From: Crocodylus rhombifer
Taxonomy: Eukaryota; Chordata; Crocodylia; Crocodylidae
Direction: 5' to 3'
DNA: 64,000 bases
Assembly: GCA_038503035.1 (NCBI GenBank)
Contig: JAVSML010000046.1
Coordinates: 503,662 to 567,661 of the forward strand
Both the position numbers and the translations under genes were made by a program. Shown here piece after piece: positions 33,408 through 45,640 of this stretch. Position 1 is the first letter of the stretch, and each line of letters opens with the position of its first letter. The notes beneath the pieces are model-generated. The model was not told the DNA's origin, did not search any database, and worked only from the letters and a program-made list of their open reading frames with translations.

Positions 33408-35694
33408 GTGTGGGTTTATTCCTGAATGGAAACCTGAGGGTCGAAGGAAAGCTTGGTGACAGCGATCATGAGTTGATCACTTTCTCTATCCATTGCAGAG
33501 CTGGCAAATCAGTCAGCAATGCAGAAATCCTTAACTTTAGAAAACCTGACTTCCATAAGCTCAGGAGGTTGGTTGTTGAGGCCCTGAGAGACCATGATCT
33601 GACAGGGAGGGAGAGTCCATGATGAGTGGTCACTTCTTAAGGAAATAATCCTAAAAGCACAAAGGAAGTCTGTTTTGGCCTGTAGGAAAGATAGAAAAAG
33701 AGCTGGGAGACCCCCTTAGCTCAATAGGTAACTCATGGACCTCCTGAATCTGAAAAGAGAAGCTTATAAGGGATAGAAGTTGGGAACTACCACTAAGGAG
33801 GATTATGCAGCACTGGCCCACACCTGTAGGGAACAGATGAGAAAAGCCAAGGTTGAAACCAAACTCAAACTGGCTATGGGATTACCAAAGACAATAAAAA
33901 GTCCTTCTTCAAATACGTGCAAAGTTGGAAAACAAAACAAGGGCAACATCGGCTGAACCAAATGGGGCAGCTGACAACCAACACCAAGGAAAAAGCTTAT
34001 CTCTTCAACTGTTGTTTTGCATTGGTTTTCCACCAGCCCAAGGGGATCACCCTGCCTGACAGGATGTAGGACTACCTGGGTAAGGGGGATCATATGCCTA
34101 TCATTGGCAAAGTTCTTGTGAGGGAACACCTTAAAGGCTGGACACCCATGAGTCAGCTGGCCCAGACAGAATGCACCCAAGAGTGCTAAAAGAGTTGGCT
34201 GACATCATAGCACAACCAATGGCAAGGATATCTGAGAACTCATGGTACTCTGGAGAGGTTCCAAAAGATTGGAAAAGGGCCAATGTGGCCCTATCTTCAA
34301 GAAAAGAAGGAAGGAAGATCCAGGGAACTACAGGCCAATCAGCTGAACCTCAGTCCCTGGAAAGATCTTGGAAAAAATTATCAAAGAAACCATCAGCAAC
34401 AGGCTAACAGAAGGTAACATTTTGAGAGAGAGCCAACATGCCTTCATCGCAGGTACATCTTGCTTGACCAACCTCATTTCCTTCTATGACTAAGTGACAC
34501 ATCACCTGGACAAGGGTGAAGAGGTTGGTGACATATACTTGGATTTCAAAAAAGCCTTTGACTTGGTCTCTCATGATGTCCTTATGGTAAAATTGGGGAA
34601 CTGCGGCCTTGATAACCTCACAGTCCAAAGCCTGGGGAACTAGCTCTGTGGTCAGACCCAGAGAATGATAGTCGATGGAACTGAGTCAACATGGCATATG
34701 GTGACCAGTGATGTCCCCCAGGGTTCAGTACTTGGACCAGTACTCTTTAATATATTCATAAATGATCTGGATTTGGGTGTCAGAAGCGGTCTGGCCAGGT
34801 TTGCAGATGACACCAAATTATGGGGAAGTGTAGTCATGCTAGAGGATAGGCTGGGGATTCAGGCTGACCTGGACAGACTCACAAGGTGGGTGGATTAAAA
34901 CCTGATAGCATTCAACATGGAGAAATGAAAGGTGCTCCACCTGGGGAGAAAGAACTCACATCATACCTATAGGCTTGGCAATGCTACACTCACTAGCACC
35001 ACGACCGAAAGAGACTTGGGGGTCATGACTGATCACAAGATGAATGTGAGCCACCAATGTGATGCTGCAGCCAGAAAAGCAAATAAAACTCTGGCTTGCC
35101 TCTACCGATGCATCTCAAGAAGACCCAAGAAGTCATCCTCCTGCTTTACTAGGCCTTGGTGAGGCCACAGCTGGAGTACTGCATTCAGTTCTGGGCTCCA
35201 GACTTTAGAAAGGTTGTGGAGAAGCTTGAGAGAGTCTAGAGGAGAACCATGCAAGACAGCAAGAGAGCAGGTCTTATGAGGAGAGGCTGAGAGGCATGGG
35301 ACTCTTCTGCCTGGAGAAGCAAAGGCTCAGGGGTGACTTAGCGGCAGCCTATAAGTATATAAGTGGTGTGCATCAGGAATTGGGAGAGCGTCTGTTCACC
35401 AGGACACCCCAAGGGAAGATAAAATCTAATGGTCACAAACTGCTGGAAAACTGTTTTAGACCGGACATAAGAAAAAACATTTTAATGTCCAAGTCTCCAG
35501 AGTCTGGAACAGACTCCCCCCAGAAGTGGTGCAAGCACTGGAAACTTTTAGCCTGGATACTTTTAAGAAATGCTTGAATGCTAATCTTGCTGGGGTGATC
35601 TGACCCCAGCTGACTTCCTGCCCTTTGTGCAGAGAGCTGGACCCAATGATCTCATGAGGTCCCTTCCAGCCCTCATGTCTATGAAATCTATGAG
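33408..35694 (+). mobile_element. Long CR1 retroposon, about 2.3 kb, inactive
   Basis: Carries the end of the endonuclease (SDHE at 33461-33472), the linker, and a reverse transcriptase with motif A YLDFKKAFD (34536 on), motif B PQGSVLGPVLFN (34716 on) and the catalytic FADD (34800-34811). The C-terminal block (LEYCIQFWAP-like, 35174 on; FRPDIRKN, 35455 on) leads to the typical tail GGTCCCTTCCAGCCCTCATG, CTATGAAATC. Frame breaks and in-frame stops (for example after QADLDRLTRWVD) show it is dead. The 5' end (ORF1, start of the endonuclease) is absent. A more diverged homologue of 33872-34080 lies at 37660. Confidence 0.95.
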
Positions 35695-35699
35695 AAAGC

Positions 35700-36862
35700 A
35701 ATATACTAAGAAACAAAGAATGCAGAGCTCTTTAATGCCTTTTTTGCTGCAGCCTTCATGAAAAATGAATGGTGACCAGAAATGTGAGGCAGAAAAGATA
35801 GCTCTGTAGGTGACAGGTAGTATCCCAAAAGAATAATATAGTGCCATTTTTTAAAAAAAGGAAAGGAGCATCCAGGAAATTATAGACTGGTCAAGCTGAC
35901 TTCACTATCTAAGAAGTTACTACAGAAAATTATACAATATAAAGTGTGTATATATCTGGAGGATGAAGTGGTGATTGATAACAGCTTGTTAAGAACAAAA
36001 TATGCCAAATCAACTTGATTTCCTCTTTAAAAGATTAACTGTTTTGGTGGATAAGAGGAATGAGGTCAATTAAATATACCTGGGATTAGTATGGCTTTTG
36101 ACACAGTCCCTCATACAATTTCCTATGTAATTAACACTTCAGAGTCTGACTGGTAGGATGTCTCAAGGAGATCTACACATATAAAAGAAAAACTATGCAA
36201 ATGACAGCATAGGATAAAATTAGCTTTGCAGAAGAATGGTTGAGAAGCATCTGGAGTTATGGCGGGTTACAAACTCAACACGAGTCGGTATACAGATGAT
36301 GCTGCAAAAAAGCAAATGCATTTTTGGGCTATATTAACAGAAAACTTGTATACAAGACATAAGAGAAGATAGTTGCATTCTACTCCACATTGGTTACGCT
36401 TCTGTGGGAGAATTGTGTGAGCACAGCATTTTAAGAAGGATATAAATAATATGGAGAGCATGCAGGTATGAATGATGAAGAAGAAAAAGAGATTGGAGGC
36501 CACATCACCTGCGGCAAGACCGAAGATTAAAAGAAATTAAGGGGGTCGTGATAGGAGTTATCAAGTATTTGAAAAGCTGTCATAAAAAGGCCAAACAATG
36601 TTCTCTCTTTTCTCCAGGGACAAGACAGAATACAATAAGTTTAAACTACAACATAGTAGCATTTTCCTAACCATAAGAGCAGTAGGGCAAAAAAAAAAAA
36701 TACTGCCTAGGGAAATTATGGAGTCTTTCTCGTTGGAGTTTTGCAAAAAGAGGCTGAATAGGCAACTGCCCTGGGTGGCTGAGGAACAATGAGACCTATA
36801 TCTGAGAAAGGGATTGAATTAAATGAATCTCAAGGTTCCTTCCAATACTGTGATTTTAAAAG
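35700..36862 (+). mobile_element. Older CR1/L3-like element, C-terminal half
   Basis: Heavily mutated frames still show NYRLVK-like, KKLLQKIIQ, an AFDTVPH-like motif A (36095 on), FKKDINNMESMQ (36432 on), and SLFSRDKTEYNKFKLQHSSI near 36601. The tail CTCAAGGTTCCTTCCAATAC is at 36830. It lies immediately downstream of the younger CR1, suggesting the younger one inserted into or beside it. Confidence 0.7.
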
Positions 36863-37655
36863 TGGACTATATTACTATGATTTGGTTTAGCTCTACTTCC
36901 ACCTGTGAAGAAACGTACAGATGAAAATAATTATATTAATTCAGCACGACTCGTGGCAAACCAGTGTAACTTAAAACTGGTGTAATTACCTGTACATACC
37001 CTAAGTGGAGAATTTGTTCAAATGCACAATCTTGTGTCAGGCCATTCTTGCACCAGGCATCAATATGTTAATTGTGCTGAATGTGTAATAGTGCTAAGGT
37101 AAATTCTCTCTCATCTTGCTCAAGTGAGAAGACAGTGAAATATGTGAAATTAGTGAACTGAGTGAAACTAGTGACTCAGTACAATGGTTCTAGGAAGCTC
37201 CCAGGAGCAAACTGCTGAAACTTCTGCCACAGCTGGAAGGGGATGTTACAGCGGTATGTGATTGTGATGGAGTCATTGGTTCCTTATCTCCTTTTTCTTT
37301 AGATCAGGTTAAAGGGGAGTCCCAATAGGGGCAATACTGGCTGTACTTCAGTGAACAGATGGCAGGCCAAGTGAGCTATGAAGTCCATCGTACGAAATTA
37401 CCTTTATGTGTTTCCACCATAGGTTTAATGTGAATCCAGATGGGACAAATTAAATTATTAAATAATAATCTTGGCTAAATCTTGATGGGAAACAATTATT
37501 GTTTCACAGACCCATCAACACCTTTAGTATAATCAAGTACATATGGACAACCAAAATATAGTAGAAAATTGGTGATTATAGATGTGATCCGACATCTTAA
37601 GTGTAGAATTATACATGTGATCTTACATCCTACATCTAGCCCTATAGGCTGTGGG
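36863..37655. other. Unassigned non-coding DNA
   Basis: 36930-37000 may be old repeat debris (CCAGTGTAACTTAAAACTGG). No exon recognised. Confidence 0.4.
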
Positions 37656-37659
37656 AATC

Positions 37660-37885
37660 TGGCTATGGGAATCAAGGACAATAAAAAGTCCTTCTTCAAA
37701 TACCTGGGAAGTCAGAAAAAAACAGAGGCAACATCGGACCCTTGCTGAACCAAAAGGGGCAGCTGACAACTGACACCCAGGAAAACGCTCATCTCCTCAA
37801 TGATTATTTTGCATTGGTTTTGCACCAGCTCAATGGGATCACCCTGCCTGACAGGATGCAGGACTACCAGGGTAGGTAGGGTATC
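37660..37885 (+). mobile_element. CR1 internal fragment
   Basis: Homologous to 33872-34085 of the long CR1 in the same orientation: GACAATAAAAAGTCCTTCTT, GGGGCAGCTGACAAC, TTTTGCATTGGTTTT and ATCACCCTGCCTGACAGGAT occur in both. It encodes the linker between endonuclease and reverse transcriptase. Both ends are missing, so this is a partial or broken copy. Confidence 0.9.
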
Positions 37886-39390
37886 CATCTCTTCATGGAC
37901 AACAGAAAAAGGTCGGCCTTGCAGTGCATCCAGAAGGTTGATAAACATAGGCCTTTAGGGATCTGGGACTCATAGGAAACGGGTTCCAGGAGCCCAGGGA
38001 ACACATTTCTTTATGCTAGGTGTATACCCTCCCATATCAATTGAGCTGTGGCTCTTCAGTATGCCACAGGGAGAGTTTCTCTCTTAGATAAGTAGATCCC
38101 CGATCATGTAGTGCTTCATACACAAAACAGTTTTGTCTTTTCAAAGGCATGCTGGAACAGGTATGTATATTTGTCATGCAGGTGCTCAGATAATCATAAA
38201 GAGAAGATGTATCTCACAAAATGTAGGAAGCGGGTTCCAACTTTCTGTGGTACTGCCATACAACAAATGAAAAAGTATAGTTGTATCACTTTTAAAGCCT
38301 CCACAGAAGTGGAATCAATACAGTGTCAAAATGTATTCAACTAATTCAGAGATTTCAAATGGTCCATTTGGGGGCATCTCATGACTATGAACTTCTCTAC
38401 AGAACTATGGGTCCTTGGGAAAAATGAATGTGTTGCACTTCTCCATATAGCACGGATTTACTGATTATTAATTTTAGGCCCTGGTATTGCATAAAAAGTG
38501 TCTTGGTAGAAACTGATGTCTTGTGCACATCTCATTGCAAAAACAGAGATGGGGGCCCAGCCTTTCTGCAAATGTATTCCAGAAGATCTGATTTTCCAGA
38601 TATTAGAAATAAATCCATAGTTATGTGAAAAAATATTAATGCAATTTTTGTCCTGCTTTGTTCAAATAATAGCAGTAGTTGCATATCAATACCTGATATT
38701 TAATCACCCCATCAACTAATCAGGGCATATTTTCATGTGGGAATGCCCCCTTAAAAGCTTAATACATTGCTTACCTCAGAGGAAATATCTTCTTCTGAAG
38801 TTTAGCTTCATCTTGATTTAGCCTCATCTTGATATTCATTTCATTGCAAATCACATTTTTCATGAAAAATCACTTAATTTGGTGACTTTCATGAAAAATG
38901 AAAAATTCTTATTTAAACCAAGCCCTAACCATAGCATTTGCAAAGTCCTGGTCAGTTGTATGTTCCAGGTAGCATACAATTTGGTTCATCTGAATTGTCT
39001 CTTCATTGCTGCAGAATTATTTCTGCTGTGAAGAATTTTCTTTTTATTTTGTGGATAAAGTCACTAGAATTCAGTCACAGCTGCCTCCCTCCATGGGAGT
39101 AGGCCAAGCCCTTGAAGAGACAAATTCTTGTTCTTCCCTGCTTGAATTTCAGGTGGTGTCTCTGATGGAGGTCCTGGGAGCCCTTCAGGTAGCAACCTTA
39201 TTTTGGGACCCATAATTTTGATTGGGGAGGGAAACCAAATCCACAATTTAAAGGACCAGGTCTTGTTGTCACCTTTATCCCATTCAATTGAAATCTTTAA
39301 TCTCTTCTCCATTGCTTTCCCCCACCCTGATATTTATAGAAGTTTTCACTATCTTATTTTTAAAGTTAGCTTTCTGCTTTCTACCCCTTT
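37886..39390. other. Unassigned non-coding DNA
   Basis: No gene. 38840-38930 contains TTTTTCATGAAAAATCAC and TTTCATGAAAAATGAAAAAT, a small inverted and repeated motif of the kind seen in decayed DNA transposons. 39050-39250 is unassigned. Confidence 0.4.
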
Positions 39391-39398
39391 TAAAGGTA

Positions 39399-40003
39399 CA
39401 GGTTTCCCTCACTTTATGCTGTACATGCGTTCCTGGAAAACGGTGCATAACTCGAATTTGCATAATGGGCACCCACTTTACAGTGTAACAAATAAGGATA
39501 TGTTCCAAGACCTCAACTGTACTGACCCCCAGACCCATTTCTTCCACTTTTACAAGACCATTTCGGTACTCACCAACAGCAGACAGTACACGCAAGCACA
39601 GGGTGGTGGTGATCATTTAGTTGCTGTGAAAAGAGGGTGGTGAAAGGTGTTAGAGTTAGTGAAGTCCTTTTGTGCTTCATTGATGGACCAAGGAGAGGGG
39701 TAGGAGATAAGCTAGCAGTAGGAGATAAGCTGGCAGGACGCTTAGAAGCCATAATGGGGAGGGCAACTACAGAAACACAAGTTGCAGACAAGGAGTGAGG
39801 AGCACAGATCCACACAGGAGACTATATTTTGGTGCGCATCTCTCTGACAATGCACTGCACAAAGCAGCTGACTGCAGGCTTCCATCACACCTATTGCAAA
39901 AGACTGAATTCACCTTGCATATAATGAATTTTTGGTATAAAAAGGGCCATTGCATAAGAGCGAATTCGCACATACAGAACCAGCATCAAGTGATGCAAAC
40001 CTG
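39399..40003. mobile_element. Tigger/mariner-like MITE, 605 bp
   Basis: Ends CAGGTTTCCCTCACTTTATG and the complement of ...CATCAAGTGATGCAAACCTG match at about 19 of 24 positions, with TA at both outer edges (39397-39398, 40004-40005). The motif GCGTTCCTGGAAAACGGTGC next to the left end, and a mirror GAATTCGC at the right, is typical of pogo/Tigger-type ends (a gapped reading through CATAACTCGAA). No transposase frame. An 18-bp tandem duplication (GTAGGAGATAAGCT..CA) is at 39702-39736. Confidence 0.8.
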
Positions 40004-40005
40004 TA

Positions 40006-43000
40006 TTTGGCTTTTTTCCCCCATTGTTTTATTTTTAGCTGTTCTTAATGCATAACTCTGCCCCGCATTCATGTGTGTATCATAACCTTATATTATATAC
40101 GAGGTGGTTAGTAATAAAGGTAAGTTCATTCGCATATAATACAATCCATGCATTGTATTATAATTAGTATCCATATACAGTCTATGGAGACTGCAGTGTT
40201 TAGGTATCTTTAAAGTACAGGATTGGTAAAGAGAAGTCATTCCTTTCTGTTGAAGAGTAGTTTCTAGTGCTTTCTTCTAGAATTTAATGTTGGTGAACAG
40301 AGCTCTATAATATTAACCTGACACCAAGAAACGCTCCCTCCCCAGACCTTTTTTATAATACTTTTATTAGAGCACAAGGATTGTAAACAATATATATTTA
40401 TATTTTTCAACTAGCAACATACATTGGAAAACTTTGTTTCATAAAAGCAGTTCCTCCTTACTTCCAGCACCAAGGACAAGGCTAAAGATGATGCCAGCCT
40501 TGACCCACACCCCTTGAACACTTATCAGACACATATACTTCTGGGAGAACTTGCACATAAAAGTAAGTGTGTGCATTAGTGTTTTCAGGGTTAATGCCTT
40601 AAAATGGTTCTCTTAGGACTCAGCTCAGGCACTTTGCCTCATACCCAGAAGTGCCAGCAATCTCATTAGAACATTGTTATCTCTATCCTGCCCCATGTGG
40701 AGTAGGGCCCCATTCTCCAAATAGTCCCATTGACCCTGACTATTTAGGATATTTTTATTTGTCAACCTATACTATGCTGATTCTTGTTACAAATGCCTTA
40801 TTCTAAAATGAATCCCACGAAAATAATGTTTTGTCAAGGCTTAATTGCAGTATTTTGATCCCTGTCGTGTAGTTCTCCCAATGTATGAGTAGTTTCCAGC
40901 ATTATGCTACTTGCAGAGTGGGGTTCTACACAATGAAAAGCAGAATTGGGTCTTGGAGATAAAGACCTGTGTGTCAAAAGAGTTGCTTTTTTTTTTTTTA
41001 ATCCACACTCATTTTTTCAGCTATTCTTCGTAAGGGATTGCTTCGGCAGTTTCTGATGTGCAACGATATAAAGGACCTAACAGAGCACAATCTCCTTAAA
41101 ATAAAAGGAATGGGACATTTTAAAGAAATGAGCATCTGTGATTTAGCTAATTTTACTCAGCAAGCAGCAATTGTGATCCATGTTTGGGTCCACTGAACAG
41201 CATTTCTATAGCAGTTGAAAATTCATTTCATTTCATTATCTGAACTGTTCAAGCACCCCAGTCTGGATCAGAGAAATCTTCCTAAACCTGCAGGAAACCC
41301 ATTTACCCCCGCTGAGGCTCCAGCTTCCTTTCTTATATTAAGGTAGAGTTGTCTTGCTTACAAATTCTGGCAGATATATATCTTATATATATAAGATTTG
41401 TATCAAAAAGAAAAGGAACTTTTACTGAAATCCACAGTGTATATGCGTGGCATTATTACTCTTTTCTGTTTCATTTAGGTCTGTTTCAAGGCTACTTTAC
41501 TGATCTCGCATCTGTTACAAATACAGTTCTTGATACATTAGGAAGGAGAGAGCTGCCTCTGAGGTGATGCTGTGTAGAACAAAGAGAAGACCATCTACAC
41601 TCTGAGATTTTACTAATGAAGAAAGTTGCAATGCCGTTAAGTTGAGAAAAGAAAAAAATGCAGCCATCAAAGTGGAGTGTTTTCAAATTAGTGACAAATG
41701 AATGCAGAGATGTTTGTGGTTGTAAAGATTCTTGACAGCAAGTACCTACCCTCATCAAGAACATGACTCTGCCTCCCAACCCACAATGCAAAACCTGACC
41801 TAGATTCAGTTCTTGCTTATGCTGGTTCCATACACAATAATTTCACAGAAATTAAGTGATTTACTTCATATTGGCACTACTGTAAATGAGATGAAACATT
41901 ACATAACTTATTTCTATCATGAATATTAGGTTCCTGTGAATGCAGAACATGTACAGAATATATGGCAGATTTCTGCATTGTGTGCCAGATTATTAATTTG
42001 GACATACATGAATACATTCAGATGCACTGCATTAAACAGAGAAGGTTTAGATCAATTAGATCAGAATTCAATCCCCTGGAATAACATGCAGAAACTACAT
42101 GTGACTATTGGTCCCATGAGAGGTTATTATCAAATAAATTAGCAAAACTGTTCTAAAGTACCCATACATACTCACAGAAAGTAACTAAGATGAGACCAAT
42201 GTGTCTGAAAGAGGAATTTACACATGTAAATGAGATTCATGAGTCAGTCTGAACTCTACATTTCAATCCTGTGGGTTAAGCTTGAGTTTTTTCCCTTTGC
42301 TTTTCTCTTGGATTAAAACACTGTGTTTACTTAATTCCAAAACAAGATTTTTTCCTCCCATTCAACAAGTAACAATGTAATATCTGCAGTCAAAGGCAGC
42401 AGGAATCCACCTGGCAAGGCACAGGGTGGTGCAGGACCCAGCACAGTGGCAGGCGGGCAAGGTGTGTGTGTAGGGGGTAAGGAGTCTGGGTCAGTCTAGC
42501 GATCTACCTCTCCAGCCGCTTGCCTTTTCCACTGCTTTTTCCCCTGCTGCTGCTTTCCCTACCACAGCACTTGGGGGAGAGGTATTTAAGATGACCTTCC
42601 AATAGCTAGATTCTACACACAACATTATAACAAACTTCTCATTTTCTGTATCTGGAATCTAAATTTGGGGAGTCATCTTAATGTGAAGTCATCTTTGATT
42701 CAAGCAAAAAGGACAATTTGACAAAGAAATCTTAGGGTTCTTTTTCCCGTTTACCCTGTCACGTTAATTAACCACTCGAGATCTGATATTGAAAACAAAA
42801 CTGTATGTTACATCTCTGCATACATGTGGACAGTCCAACACTCAAACCAGAGACAGACTGAAAGATGGAAGGGGTAGGATGACATACGAAGGGGATAAAG
42901 TAAGAAGAAAAAAACAGAAAAGTGATGAAGGTGTAAATTGGAGGTGTCAGGAAAAAATAATGGAGAAGATAAAAATGAGAGAGAGAGAGCAAGTTAAGCA

Positions 43001-43370
43001 AGATGGACATTAAAGGCCATCTCTAACTGTCAGTCTCTAGATCACAAGGGGAGAGGAGTATTGGAATCAGTTTAATGATTGCCCAAGATACATGTAAAGA
43101 GTTGGAGGCCAAGGACTTCCTGCCATATTTCCCCCTCTCATCTCAAGCATTGTTCTGGAGATTCCTGCTTTCTTGGATTGAGAAATGGACCTAATGAAAC
43201 ACGTCGCTTACCCTCTGTGATACAATCATCTCTCTCTCTCCCATGAACTGTGTTTTCACCTTGGTCCTTTGTAAAACAAGAGAAAGAAAGAGAAGCGGTG
43301 ATTATACAAATGCCATGTTAATGGAATAAGGATATGCTGGAACTGATCTTAGATCTGCTCCATTTTCACT
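40006..43370. other. Mostly unique non-coding DNA
   Basis: No exons recognised. It includes a T-run at 40987-41000, the 18-bp palindrome ATCTTATATATATAAGAT at about 41379-41396, a GC-rich patch 42400-42560, and a segment 42580-42700 with paired AAGATGACCT/GTCATCTTA motifs that may be an eroded DNA transposon. A purine-rich tract lies at 42890-43000. Confidence 0.45.
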
Positions 43371-43373
43371 AAG

Positions 43374-43512
43374 CACCATGATGGACTGTGAGTTCCTCAA
43401 AGCAGAAAACATTGTACTTCAGTACTTGGAAAGTTCCTTCTTGCATTTGTACTCTGTTTAATGGAGTATGGGAACACCTAATGCACAGTGGATGCTACCA
43501 TAAAATGCGGCT
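43374..43512 (+). repeat. L2/MIR-type retroelement tail (tentative)
   Basis: GACTGTGAGTTCCTCAAAGC followed by AATGCACAGTGGATGCTACC mirrors the conserved CORE/L2 tail order (ACTGTGAGCTCCTTGAGG, then a GCACATAGTAGGTGCT-like part). It is old and diverged. Confidence 0.45.
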
Positions 43513-43514
43513 GA

Positions 43515-43738
43515 ACTGCTCTATTTCCACACCAGGAAGCACAGCATCTTGCAAACAGCCAGTTGTGGAGGTTCACAGAATTCAGGTTTCAGCAGAGTCA
43601 ATACTCCAATTCAGACAGTCTTCTGCGGAGCTAGGTGATCAAGCTGATAATCCTGTGTGATATTTAGGGTGGAAGATCTGTTGTAGCCACTATGACCTAG
43701 GAAATATGTGAGAATCAAGATTTTTTTTTGGCTTTTTT
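43515..43738. other. Unassigned non-coding DNA
   Basis: Short stretch between the L2-like tail and the Penelope-like composite. Nothing recognised. Confidence 0.4.
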
Positions 43739-44850
43739 GCTTTTGTTTTTGGACACACTGAATAGTTGGAAGAGAGGTAAGCTTTTGGGCACAAAGTATC
43801 TTTCCTCAGGTCTTGGAAAGACGCAGAAACAGCTTAAGATAAATACCAGGTAAATACCACTGTAGGCTAAATGCCAGGTATTCCTGCAGAGTGTCTTTGA
43901 ATGAACCACCTAGCACAAACCTACAATACAAAAAAACTCACCCCCCACTGACTGTACATCCCGGTTGTCAAATACCATTCCATACTTGAACGTATAAGAA
44001 GAGTCTTTAAACAGTTACAGCTGATACTGGAAGAGGACCAAACCTTGAGAGAAATATTTCTAACCCCCACTGCTTCTGGTTTTCAAATAACCCCCAAACT
44101 TCACCTTAATCGTCATCATCAGCAAACTTCATGGTGATCAACCAACACCAAATGGAACATGGTCTGCCTAAACAGCAAATACAAACCAGGTGAAGCCATC
44201 CACATTGCTGCAACAGTCGATACACCCCACAATGAAACCATCAGAATCCAGAGATCCGCCCCACGTCTGCCACAGCTATAGCACCTCCGATGCAACGAAC
44301 GCCCTCGTGGAAACGACGTGGGTGAAACTGCTGATTATGCTAGAGAATGACTTCTCCCGGGGAAGCAATGGAGGGCACAAACACCCAGTCACTAGTGAGA
44401 GAACACTTCACAGAACAAGCCCTCCATTTCTGACCTCACAATCATTGCCATTAAGATGAATTTACAAAACATCTTCAGAAGACTGGCCTTGCTACAAAAA
44501 AAATGGTAATTTTACTGAACGTTCAAGACCCTGAACATAAACACTGGTTTGACCTGTTACAATGTAGCTGCTCTCTGCTAACCTCTGTGTGAACTCCCCA
44601 GGTGACAGGGACCCTCTTTCCTTCTGGTAACTTCTTTGCTCGGCATGGTTACAGTCCTCTTTCACTTCTTGGGGTGACTATTTTCATTTCCATACCGGGG
44701 TTAAATAAAAGTCATTGCTTTATCTACTATTTAATTCAGGTTGTCTCTGCTTCTTTCCCAGAACTGAAGAAGGGCTGTCTTTGCGTCTTTTCCAGAGCTG
44801 AGGAAGAGCACTTTGTGCCTGAAAGCTTCACAGTCAGCATTGATCTTGAG
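43739..44850 (+). mobile_element. Decayed Penelope-like composite with inverted and tandem hammerhead-like tails
   Basis: Layout: a minus-oriented tail (43779-43827), a broken coding part (about 43940-44570), then a plus-oriented tail (44777-44828) preceded by a partial tandem copy 34 bp upstream. Both tails read (C)TGCGTCTTTCCAG then CTGAGGA, a stem, and AAAAGCTT or GAAAGCTT. Coding fragments such as RIRRVFKQLQLILEEDQTL, and later HFTEQ and SISDLTIIA in shifted frames, resemble the region around the GIY-YIG endonuclease of Penelope-like elements. Multiple frameshifts and stops. Class assignment is inference. Confidence 0.5.
44764..44824 (+). ncRNA. Hammerhead-ribozyme-like core, tandem partial dimer
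   Basis: CTGAGGA (44798-44804) fits the conserved CTGANGA. It is followed by a hairpin AGAGCAC-TTT-GTGCCT (stem II) and GAAA (44821-44824). Another CTGAAGA lies exactly 34 nt upstream (44764-44770) in a partial repeat lacking GAAA. Stems I and III are not clear, so cleavage activity is doubtful. Hammerhead motifs are known in the terminal repeats of Penelope-like elements. Confidence 0.4.
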
Positions 44851-45254
44851 GATACCCCCAATAAGCCTGAGCTATGTGAGCCACCCTTCTCTGACTAGAT
44901 CATAATTTGTAGCGCACGTCATAGTTGTCCGTATTGCACCATTTACTTGTGAAGTGGACCACTTCTAGAAATCAGTCTTCAGACTACTTCTCTTCCTAGC
45001 TTTGTCTCTGCTTACAGGCAGTGGAGCTAAGTGGGATACAGGAGGGTTGAAGTCAGGAAAAGGGAATTTTGAAATCGCTGCTGACAGACTGCATTGAAAC
45101 CTGAAGACTGGGAAATTTCCAAACACAGTGCAGAAAGGGGAGGACTAGGAAGTAGGTGGTGGGAGGCTCAGTCCTGTATGCTGAAGTTCAAAACAGTGTT
45201 GAGGGTAAACCTAGATTGCTTTCAGTGCTGAGCTCAGTGGATTATAGTATAGAC
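44851..45254. other. Unassigned non-coding DNA
   Basis: No gene or repeat recognised. Confidence 0.45.
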
Positions 45255-45640
45255 CAGTGGTGCTCAACCTCCAGCCTGTGGGCCAGATTGAGCCCTCCAG
45301 GATGTGTCATCCAGGTCATGGGGCTCCCCATGGGTCCAGGAACTTGGTGGTGACAGAGCAGTAGCAGTATTGTCACTTCCCCACTACCAAATTTCTAGAC
45401 CTGTGGGGAGCCCCATAGGCTGGATGATGTGGCCTCTGCTCTAGATACTGCTGGTAATGGGATCACTTAGCAGCTGGATCTGGTGTGTGGAGTCAAGCCA
45501 TGCGTGTGATTGGGTTTGCATGCCAGCCTGCACCCATGGACTGAATCTGCATTGGATCAGGCCTGGGACTGAGACCCGCCCTACAGACCGACCCTGTGCC
45601 ACTCATCCAGCCTGGGATACCTGAAGGTTGAGCAGCCTTG
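45255..45640. mobile_element. Small hAT-type element, 386 bp
   Basis: Ends CAGTGGTGCTCAACCT and AGGTTGAGCAGCCTTG are inverted repeats (14 of 16). Internal GGGGCTCCCCATGGGTC pairs with a GGGGAGCCCCATAGG block. Flanks are not a clean 8-bp duplication. The CAGTGGTGCTCAACC end type is common among vertebrate hAT MITEs. No transposase. Confidence 0.75.

Noticed and set aside
34665..34898. Reverse transcriptase frame as a host gene
   Set aside because: Motifs B and FADD are clear but the surrounding element is broken by stops and frameshifts and has CR1 tail; it is a dead retroposon.
39203..39643. 146-codon frame
   Set aside because: It runs across the left end of the Tigger-like MITE and has no recognisable domain.
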